Source of the DNA: Lyophyllum atratum
Lineage: Eukaryota > Basidiomycota > Agaricomycetes > Agaricales > Lyophyllaceae
Direction: 5' to 3'
Length of the DNA: 64,000 nucleotides
Assembly: GCA_014905825.1 (NCBI GenBank)
Contig: JACGCN010000014.1
Span: 806,001 to 870,000, forward strand
Below the pieces are notes generated by a model. It saw nothing but the letters and a program-made list of their open reading frames with translations, ran no database searches and was not told the origin of the DNA. Of this stretch, positions 45,705-54,737 are shown in pieces. Both the position numbers and the translations under genes were made by a program. Positions within the stretch are counted from its first letter, which is position 1. Every line of letters starts with the position of its first letter.

Positions 45705-47409
45705 ATGGATGGTACGATATATTCATTCAGTTTCCAACATGACGTTCAAATCTAAGTTTCCATTCAAGGTACTGGCAGACTCGGAGCCACCGCCTTTAGC
45801 AGCACCGCCATCCGGGAGGCTGCATATGTACGCATCCAAGAAGAGATATGTTTTTGGAACCGATACCATAACGAATTGAGCCTCATCTTCCGCCTTCCGC
45901 CAGAACTTCTCGTGAAGGTATTCAAGTACAATGTCTCCTCCAGCTTGGACTGCATCCGCGTCTCTCGCGTGTGCTCGCATTGGCGCCGTGTTGCGTTGGA
46001 ATGTCCGAGTCTCTGGAGTCATATACCATTTCATCGGCCGAAGTGGGCGAAGGAAATGCTGGCGCGATCCGAAATGGCGCCTCTCACCATCATGCTCATA
46101 TTCTCCAGTTCGTCGCGAAGTCCGGAACTATTGCGTGTGCCATGCAAGGCAGCCTCAGCCGTCAAGGCCACTGTGAGCCAGTTATCACGTATCAAGGAAC
46201 TCGCGCTATATCAGGGCAACCTTGGACACGACCGTTTTATGGAGCTTCTCAGCCCTCTCGATTCTCCTGCACCAGTTTTAGAATCCCTCGACATCTCCTT
46301 CTTAAAGTTCGCGCGAGATAATAAGGTGCCAAATTATCTATTTTCCGGGGAGGCACCACGATTATCCCGCCTCCGCCTTGTGGGGGGTGATTTGAACTGG
46401 CAAGCCCTACCCTTCACGAATCTCAGATCCCTCGAAGTTCGGAGTACATTTGCTCCGCCCCCCGAGCACATCATTTTTACCCTTTCGAACATGCCACTCC
46501 TTGAATCTTTCGAATGTGAATTCCATCGCGCTACGACGCATTGTACCTCCACCCAATGCACAGTCCTCGTCAACCTCCCGCGACTCGTCAATCTCGCGAT
46601 AGAATCTGACCTTCCTGCGTGTGCTTTTTTTGCTAGATCATATCACCTACCCGACGACTACTTATGTCGAGGTTAGGTGTAAGATCAAAGTCATGAAGGA
46701 CCGTCGCTTGAACACCGTTAGTGTCTCTTTAACCCAGGGATTGGCCAATGATGTGATCAGAAGGGCACAAAAAACAATCCACTCCCTGAAAGTCCAGCAG
46801 TATGCGATCATTCTTGAGACATGCCCTGAAACTCTCGAAGACGCAGCTCAGAAAAACAGATGTCGATCCCAACTCTATTTCGAGTTCTACCCGCCGAAAC
46901 CCCCTGTCGTCGAGATTATGACGGACATTATTCAAGTACTTCCAAGCTTAGCACAGACAGAAATACTGGATGTCGACGTTGTCTCTTTGCCCAAAGCAAT
47001 TTGGATGAATCATTTCCGTGGCCTCAGTCGGCTCAACACCCTCCGCGTCGGGGCTGACTGCGCTGGCTTTCTCGAGGTTTTTTCGGACAGCTCCTTGGCC
47101 ATGCCTGGTCAATCAGGTCATGCTGCTCATTTCGCATTCGAGGCTTTATGCGAATTGACCCTCGCGGATTGGTACTTCGATGAGTACTGTAATTTTCCTG
47201 ATGATGGGCCCTGGAAGAGCTGTTACGCTAGCCTAAAGGACTGTTTGAAGGCGAGGCAGGAGGCAGGGTTGACTCTTGAACTGTTGATGCTCGAAAACTG
47301 TAACAATGTCGAGCGTTACAGCGTGGCTCCACTGCGCAGGTATGTCAAGAACCTCTGGAGGGATGGGTGCACGCTCTATAATTCGGATGATGAGGAGGCT
47401 GATGGTTAA
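45705..47409 (+). pseudogene. F-box protein 5, split by a one-base frameshift
   Basis: The first exon ATGGATG (45705-45711) joins by a 57-bp intron to 45769, and the F-box-like domain (FRLPPELLVKVF, RVSRVCSHWRRVAL, CPSLWSHIPF) is intact. At 46625-46631 there is a run of seven T where the paralogs support six (Ala-Phe-Leu-Leu-Asp). The extra T shifts the frame, which continues only in the next frame to the stop at 47409 (DEEADG end). Everything before and after the run aligns with F-box genes 3 and 6, so one homopolymer base is the only lesion. It may be a very young pseudogene or a sequencing error. The 3' flank runs directly into a transporter fragment. Confidence 0.82.
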
Positions 47410-47477
47410 GCCCGATAATGTTGACCTCGTTTGAATCCTGATTTCTGCAGTGCGTGGGTGTATGTATGTGCCTCTTC

Positions 47478-47717
47478 TCGGAGCTCGTGCGGGGTTTCTT
47501 GGCGAGGGAGGATTGGGGGGGAGAGGGGGGAAGGGTCGAATTCGGTGGTGTGTATCTTTCGGTGTTTGCAGTCCTGTCGCTTTTTTCTCCTGTTGTGGAA
47601 TTCGGTTGGAACCTGGCGCTGATTGTGGTGAGGGTATACTGGAGGCTGGGCGGGGTGTCAGCGTTGATTGCGGGTGTGTTGTGTTGGAGGCTTGCGAGGG
47701 AGCTGCGGCATCGGTGA
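47478..47717 (+). pseudogene. Last-exon fragment of the transporter gene
   Basis: From GGAGCTCGTGCGGGGTTT the sequence follows the last part of exon 5, the final intron and exon 6 of the transporter (LGGVSALIAGVLCW, LARELRHR, stop at 47715-47717). The acceptor before the last exon has changed. It begins directly behind the 3' flank of F-box gene 5, at a duplication breakpoint near 47.47 kb. Confidence 0.8.
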
Positions 47718-48719
47718 TGATGCGGAAAGGAACTTGGATTTAACCTCCCAGACAAGGAGAAGGAAAACTGGATTTAGCCTCTCAGACGAGGATGTGGGTG
47801 GGGGGGAGGGGGATGTTTTGGATGTGGATCCAGTAGACTGACCAGGCTCGGACTTATACAAGCGCAGTTATATATAATCGGGTTAGAAGATCCTTGCTGT
47901 GTCGAGCTTTTTTCGCTTCACGTTCGAGTTTGTGTATGTTGTATTGTATAGCTTCGTTGGTTAGATACCCTACGTCTATTCGAGTTGCTATGGTGGAGTG
48001 TATTTCAAGGTCGGACGATGGGGTCGTTTGACGTCAGTTTGCCGGGCTGGGAGTAAGTAGCATACGCGTAGGTCGCCGAATCGCACCCGCGAGGCTTTTT
48101 CAACAGTCCGGCCTAGTCCGGCTGATCAAGTCGGCCGACGACTCAGCTCGACTCAGTTCGGACTTGTAGTCGTGACTCGTGACAACACTGCCGCGAGCAA
48201 CGTTAACTCACCCACCACAAGCTCCGTCCTCCGAGTCCGAGTCGTTTCTGCAGATATCCCAACCTTCTCCCTTGCTCCTTCCCCTGCTGCACCTGATACG
48301 CGATAATACACCACTTCTGTCATGCACTCAGGGCCAAACAAGATTCGGATCATGATGGAGGAAAACTATGAAAGGTGGCTATTGACATTGTTGAAGACTT
48401 CGGAATTGGGAGCGTGCACGTACATTGGGCGTTGATGTTGTTTTAGATCTAGGTCTAAATTGGTGGCGAGCTAATTGTTTCCCACTTCCAATCTCTCCCA
48501 TCACGAACAAGATTCGGATGGTCATGGAGAAAAACTATAATTTAAGAAAGGTGTTATTGTTCAAATTTTCGAAATTGGGTCCGTGCACGTACAGTGGGGG
48601 TTGATGTCTCTTTCACATAAGTATCGGTTGGTGGCGAGTTATTGTTTCCCACTTCCAATCTTCCCCACTGCCTGCACCCACGACACTTTCTCAGTTTGCG
48701 ATTTACGCTATCCAACTTA
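47718..48719. other. Duplicated flank with upstream repeats of F-box gene 6
   Basis: No gene. Homologous to 42.16-42.90 kb: first the transporter 3' flank (GGATGTGGATCCAGTAGACT, ATATATAATCGGGTTAGAAG), then the two GATTCGGAT repeats at 48342 and 48511. Confidence 0.6.
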
Positions 48720-48835
48720 CTGGCAGAGCCTGCGCTTTTAGCCCCATTGCTATCCCGGAGGCTGTATATATACGTATCCGAGAAGGACTACGGTTCCGGA
48801 CACGATACCATAACGACTCACTGAGCCTCATCTCG
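48720..48835 (+). pseudogene. Scrap of an F-box gene N-terminus
   Basis: About 110 bp reading GGCAGAGCC...TTTAGC...CGGAGGCT, then CGATACCATAACGACTCACTGAGCCTCATCTC-like sequence, corresponds to the codons just after the first intron of the F-box copies. It stands immediately before the start of F-box gene 6. A shorter remnant of the same piece lies before F-box gene 4 (about 42.89-42.93 kb). Confidence 0.7.
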
Positions 48836-48867
48836 AAGGTCTAGGATATTTTCTCGCCCGAGTAATC

Positions 48868-50626
48868 ATGAATGGTACGCTATTTTCACCTCAGCTTCCA
48901 ACATTACGCTGAAATCGAGGATTCGCCATCAGTCCTTCAAGGTGATGGCAGAGCCACTGCCTTTAGCAGTACCCCTACCCGGGAGGCTGCATATATACGC
49001 ATCCAAGAAGAAATACGTCCCTGGAATCGATACCACAACGAACTGAGCCTCGTCTCTCGTCTCCCGCCGGAACTCCTCGCGGCTGTGTTCAAGTACAACG
49101 TCGGGATGGATGTGCCCTCCAACTTGGACTGGATCCGCGTCTCTCACGTATGCTCGCATTGGCGTCGCGTTGCGTTGGAATGTCCCAGACTCTGGACTAC
49201 TATACCATTTCATCGTCCGAGGTGGGCGGAGGAAATGCTGGCGCGTTCGAAAATGGCGCCTCTCATCATCATGCTCGTGTTCACCAAGTACACTTGGCCG
49301 GAAAGAACAGAACTACTCCATGTACCAAGCAGTGAAACCCCAGCTGTCAAGGCCACTATGAGCCAGCTATCACGAATCAAGAAGCTCGCGCTCCGTCAGG
49401 AGGAGCTCTCCCCAGAGAGTTTTATGGACCTTATACGCCTTCTCGATTCTCCTGCGCCGCTTCTAGAATCCCTCGATATCGCCTTTTTATTCTTCACGCG
49501 CGAACACAAGCTGCCAGATTATTTATTTTCTGGGGAGGCAACACGATTATCGCGCCTCCGCGTTGTGGAAGGTAGCTTGAACTGGCAAGCCCTACCCTTT
49601 ACGAATCTCAAATCCCTCGAAGTTCGAAGTGCATTTGCTCCGCCTCCCGAGCATATCATTTCCGCCCTTTCGAACATGCCGTTCCTCGAATCTCTTAAGT
49701 GTGATTTCAGATCCATTCCGGCAGGTGGTACCTCCACCCCATGCACAGTCAACGTCAACCTCCCGCGACTCGCCGAGCTCATGATAGCATGTGACCTCCC
49801 TACTTGTGCTTTCCTGCTCGATCATATCAGCTACCCTACGACTACTCATGCCATGTTTAGATGCAAGGTCAATGTCGTAGAGGAGCGTGGCAGCACCGTT
49901 ATTGTTTCTTTGGCCGAGAGGGTGGTCGATAATCTGATAAGAAGGACGCAAAAACCAATCAGCTCCCTGGAAGTTCAGCAGCGCACGATCATTCTTGACA
50001 CGTCCCACGACACTATCCAAAGCGCTGCCCAGAAAAGCAGACATCAGCCGCTACTCCATTTTCACTTCGTCCCGTCGGATCCTTTTGTCGTCGACATTAT
50101 GGCAGACACTATCCAGGCGCTTCCCACGTTAGGACACACAGAGACGCTCGTGGTCGACCAAGTCTCTTTGCCCAAAGCAACCTGGATGCACCTCCGTGGC
50201 CTCAGTCGGCTCAAGAAGCTCCACATCAAGGAGCCCAACATCGGGTTAGCGCAGTCAGACACTGACTGCGCTAGTTTTCTCAAGGCGTTTTCGGATAGCT
50301 CATTGGCCATGCCTGGTCCATCAGGTCATGCTGCTCATTTCGCATTTGAGGCTTTGTGCGAACTGACCCTAGGCAATTGGGTCTTCGATAGGGATTCTAA
50401 TTATCCTGACGACGGGCCCGGGAAGAGCTGTTACGCTAGCCTAAAAGACTGTTTGAAGGCGAGGCAGGAGGCAGGGTTGGCTCTCGAGAAGTTGGTCCTC
50501 GACAATTGTGACGATGTCGAGTTTTTCAGCGTGGGTGCATTGCGCAAGTTCGTCAAGGACATTGTTAGGTTTGGGGACACACTCTACAATACTGAAGATG
50601 AGGCTGACAGTGATGACTTGATTTGA
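48868..50626 (+). CDS. F-box protein 6 (cluster family)
   Basis: Predicted as join(48868..48874, 48942..50626), 563 aa. The first exon is ATGAATG, giving MNG instead of MDG, and the intron 67 bp. An unspliced frame from an ATG at 48872 is the alternative. F-box-like domain: SRLPPELLAAVF, RVSHVCSHWRRVAL, CPRLWTTIPF. It has the leucine-rich body and a short acidic tail (TEDEADSDDLI). An insertion of about ten residues (KEPNIGLAQSDTD) before the SFLKAFSDSSLAM block is absent from the other copies. Likely SCF substrate receptor; target unknown. Confidence 0.85.
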
Positions 50627-51138
50627 AGCACGATGGTTCTGACGTCGAATTTGAATACTAATTTCTCCAATGCGCATGTGTATATGGGCCTCTTCTATTA
50701 TAAATCTATGTCCTATACATCATTGTCCTTGACAAGAGGCATGGCCTGGGCGTATCAGCGGAAGTGTCGTTGTGCAGGTCCGTCTCTGCCATCCTTAAGG
50801 CCCTTCTTCTCCATTCTTGTTGCTAATTTCGATAGAATGCCTTGTGATAGCGCAAGCTCTCTGTGAACCTACAACCCTTGTGTCTCATTATATACGTTCG
50901 GCTCTCCTTAACAGGATGACATACCCAGCGTCCCAAGCGAGCAACATCAGAGGACGAAAATAAGCTCACCGAAGGCCGTCTTGGTGCGCTAATACTCCCG
51001 AAGACCCTGAAGACTGCCGTATCGGAGAAACGAGTGCTAAATCTTCTGTACCCATGAAAGCCCACGCTCCCAAATCCGGCGATGCGCCCCAGCCCCACAA
51101 GGGACCCTGCTGAACACGAGAGATTGTCAGACGCGAGC
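50627..51138. other. 3' flank of F-box gene 6
   Basis: No gene. 50.82-50.97 kb matches the inverted flank of F-box gene 3 at 33.22-33.35 kb, and 51.03-51.12 kb matches 44.98-45.07 kb. Confidence 0.5.
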
Positions 51139-51164
51139 TTGCCCACCCTGAAGTGAGGTCACAT
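51139..51164 (+). promoter_or_regulatory. Orphan copy of the FunK1 upstream box
   Basis: TTGCCCACCCTGAAGTGAGG followed by TCACAT is nearly identical to the box about 300 bp upstream of each FunK1 gene, but here a transporter fragment follows and no kinase is nearby. It is probably a leftover of a FunK1 flank carried to this junction. Confidence 0.5.
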
Positions 51165-51169
51165 GTGCG

Positions 51170-52316
51170 CTACTCTGTACGCCCCTTCCTTCCTTCCCCC
51201 TTCCTCTTGCTCTTTCATCCCTCGCCTCTCCTCCCTCCTTCTTGGCTCCTGACCCCAGTTTCGGCGTGTAGGTTTACGGACTCCGTAGCCGGCGCCACCC
51301 TCCTCATCGCAGCCATAGGTTTCTCATGGGCCATCACGCAGTGTGCGCTTTTCTCCCTCGTAAGCCCGTCTGAGTTTGACGCGTGGCCATCCGAAGCTGG
51401 CAGAAGCAATCCTGACGACGCCGGATCTGCCCTCGCCGCGGGGAGGAACTCGATTCTCCTGGCGGACGCAAGGACGCCGGTTGAGGATGTGGAGGAAGGA
51501 CTGTGTTCCTCCCCGTCGCATCTGTGTCAAACCCCGACCGAGACCCTTGGGAGGCTAAGCGTCGCGACTCCGATGACGCGCATACTAACCAGCACGACCA
51601 CAAGGACGAGGACGACCACTCCGACCTAGACGAAGAGGAACACCCCGCAAATGTAGATGCAAATTTGAGCGTGCTGGGCAACCAACCATCACGCGCGCGT
51701 GAGCCGGGTGCAGCTGCAGCTCGATGATGGGGACGCGGAGTGGGAGGACGTGGATGACTTTAGGGCGAGGGGGGAAGAGGGGGAGGGGCGGGGGTAGGGA
51801 GGGGTGGGGGAGGGGAAGGGTTGAGTGCGAAGGCCGGTATTATACTCGTGAGTTGTTTTTCCTCTTCCACCTTCCACCCCTTCTTCCTGCACCACCGCAT
51901 ATGCTCACACCCGTACAGGGCATCCACAATGTCTTCATCGTCGTCCCCCAATTCCTCGTAACAGGCCTCTCAGCCGTCATATTCGCCATATTCGACCCCG
52001 CCGTGCAGCCGCAGCCGCATATCCTCCCCCCCGCCGCTCCTCCCCCTCCTTTCCGCACCACTACATCGGGTAGCCCAAAGATATCAGAGCTCGTGCGGGG
52101 TTTGTTGACGAGGGAGGATGGGGGGGAGAAGGGGGGGGGCAGTCGAATTCGGTGGTGTACATCTTTCGGTGGGTGCTGTCTTGTTTGTTGATTTCGCTGG
52201 TTGATCATAAGGCTGATTGTGGTTGGATTGGGGGAATGCGTAGGCTGGGAGGGGTGAGTGCGTTGACTGTTGGGGTGTTGTGTTGGAGGCTTGCGAGGGA
52301 GTTGCGGCATCGGTGA
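51170..52316 (+). pseudogene. 3' half of a duplicated transporter gene
   Basis: Starts inside the second intron (CTGTACGCC...) and includes exon 3 (FTDSV.GATLLIAAIGFSWAITQ), exon 4 with frameshifts (LAEAIL, SILLADARTPVEDVEE), exon 5 (GIHNVFIVVPQFLVTGL intact) and exon 6 to the stop at 52314-52316. Splice sites are mostly preserved. The first 280 residues are absent, so it cannot transport. It is more complete and less decayed than the 38.0 and 47.5 kb fragments. Confidence 0.85.
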
Positions 52317-53664
52317 TGATGCGGAAAGGAACTGGATTTAACCTCCCAGACAAGGATGTGGGTGGGGGGGAGGGGAATGTTTTGAATTGGATCCTGGGCG
52401 CTGAGAGTTAGACTGACCGTTGCTCGGACTTTACATGCGCAGTTATATATAATCGGGTTAGAAAAGTATTGCTGTGTTGTTTTCTTTTTTCGCTTCAGGT
52501 TCGAGCTTGTGTACTTTGTACTGTATAGCTTCGTTGGTTAAATACCCTTCGTCTATTCGAGTTGATCTGCTGGAGTGTATCTCAAGCAATCGCGACGTTG
52601 GAGGTTGGGGTCCGATTCAGACAGTTGAAGTGTTGCCGACACCCGCGAGCAACTCACCTGCACAGTCAAGCTCCATCGTCCGAGTCGTTTTCAGTTATCC
52701 CAACCTTCTCCCTGATATGTACGCGATAAGATTGTACATACAACACATGATGCGCCACTGGGCGCCATACAAGATTTGGGTGAAGAAAAACTATAAAAGG
52801 TATGTATTGTTCAAGTCTTCGAAATTGGGTCCGTGCACGTACAGTGGGCGTAGTCTCGATGCCAGACTCCAAAAATCGATTTTGAAGACAATCGTTCGAA
52901 ATGATATGGACAGTGGGCGTTGATGTTCAACAAATATAGGTTGGTGGCGAGTTATTGTTTCCCACTTCCAATCTTTCCCATTACAAACAAGATTCGGATG
53001 GAGAAAACCTATGAAAGATGTGTATTAATGACCTTGGAATGACCTCACTTTGTCCCTCACTTCAATGGCTCAAGCATCCTCCGCCACCAGATGCCACGAA
53101 TATACCAGATCGCAACAGTTTATGCGGCATCGTCTTGCATTCCTGAAGGTCCGAAGACCACTGCAAATTTATGAGCGCGATCGTATAGGTCCGTGCCCCA
53201 ATCGAAGACTTGCGAGTGAGGCGACTTTTGATTTATCGTTGCTGTCCATCGATTGTAAGTAAACTCTTCCTGCGATTCCTCTTCGTGATGAGGAAATTTC
53301 CGACGACATGAGACTCGCTAAGCTATGCTGAGGGTTTGCAGCGGCCTGGAAGACAGGACTGATAAAAAGAACAAGCAAATTCAGCAAGACCGTCGCGACT
53401 GCGTTTGATTGTTCAACCAATCCCATGCCTTGTCATCGTGAGTATTTTGAATAACAAAGACTTCAAAACGGATGATATTGTCTGTTCGGCTCATAGGTAG
53501 ATACGTAAGGTGGAGGCACGGTCACGGTAGTTGTACATTTGCGTAATGGAATATGTGGAGTACTGCAGTTGAATGCAGTATGTAAGCGTAAAGAAAATGT
53601 GGGCAAGGAAAGGCAAAGGAAGAGACATCTGAAGAATTTGAAATGGATATAATGTCCGTCACGA
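52317..53664. other. End of the duplicated cluster; F-box flank without a gene
   Basis: The flank after the transporter and GATTCGGAT-type repeats (about 52773 and 52991) are present as before F-box genes 4 and 6, but no F-box gene follows; similarity ends near 53.05 kb. From there to the lectin gene no coding family is visible. Confidence 0.5.
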
Positions 53665-54737
53665 CTAAGCAGGGCAACTGATGGAGATACCCCCCTGGTC
53701 TTCGAAGCCCGTCAAGCCCGGTCCCCAGCTACTACCATTCCACCATTTATGGAACAAAGCGCCGTTGGTGCCGACCACAAAGACGTCGATCCTATCCTTA
53801 CCCCAACACACCGCCTTTGGCGTCTTAATGCAGATCCCGCCCTGCTTCTCGAAGTCCTTCTGGCTGGGGCCCCAACTGCTCCCGTTCCACCACTTATGGT
53901 ACAACGCGCCGTCAGTCCCAACCACGAAGATATCGAGGCGGTCCGGCCCCCAGGAGACGGCCTCAGGACCGTGAAGCAATGTCCCGCCAAGTGACTCCCA
54001 TCCGCCCCACGTGCTCCCATTCCACGCCTTATGATACAACGCACTGTCGATTCCCTTCCCAAAGAGATCGATGCGGTTGTTTCCCCAACAGACGGCGTTA
54101 GGCTCGCCGATGAGCTGGCCCCCAAGCGACTCCCAGCCGCTCCATGTCTTGCCGTTCCACCACTTGTGCCAGACCGCCGAATCAAGGCCAGTGACGAAGC
54201 AGTCAAGACGGTTCTCACCCCAGGAGACGACGGTGGGCTTATCGCCGGCAGATTGTCCACCGAGAGTCTCCCATGCGCCGTCGACGCTCGGGCCCCAGGA
54301 GGTACCATTCCACCACTTGTGGTAGAGTGCGCGGTCTGTACCGATGACGAACACATCGAGCCTGCCAGGGTAGGAATGTCGGTCTTATGCGTCATATGAA
54401 TACTTGCGATTTTTGCTTACCTATTGGCGGCCCAGGCTACAGCGGTGGGTGAGCCGAGACAGATACCGCCCATGCGTTCATATCCGGACAGCGATGGGCC
54501 CCATTTCGCACCGTCCCACCACTTGTGGTGCACGGCACTGTCGGTACCAATGACGAAGACGTCGAGGCGGTTAGGACCCCAGGCAACGCAGTCGGGATTG
54601 TAGTAGATTATGCCGCCTTGGTCTTCGTAGGCACTGATGGACGGGCCCCATTTGCTGCCGTCCCACCATTTGTGGTGAAGGGCGGAGCCGGTACCGACGA
54701 CGAAGACATCGAGACGATTTGGACCCCAGGAAGTCAT
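53665..54737 (-). CDS. PLL-like seven-bladed beta-propeller lectin (DUF346 repeats)
   Basis: complement(join(53665..54361, 54421..54737)), 337 aa. Seven repeats of about 48 residues each read as W(G/A)-NR(L/I)D(V/L)F-(V)GTD-A(L/V)-HKWWNG--WGP----GG; the Trp, Asp and HKWW residues recur in all. This is the DUF346-type repeat of the Photorhabdus lectin PLL, a seven-bladed propeller with fucose-binding pockets between blades. Blade 5 has HKAW instead of HKWW and blades 4-5 are shorter, so some sites may have changed. There is no signal peptide, as is usual for fungal defence lectins kept in the cytoplasm and active against grazers. Sugar specificity cannot be read from sequence. The intron (59 bp) is clear. 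Confidence 0.88.
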
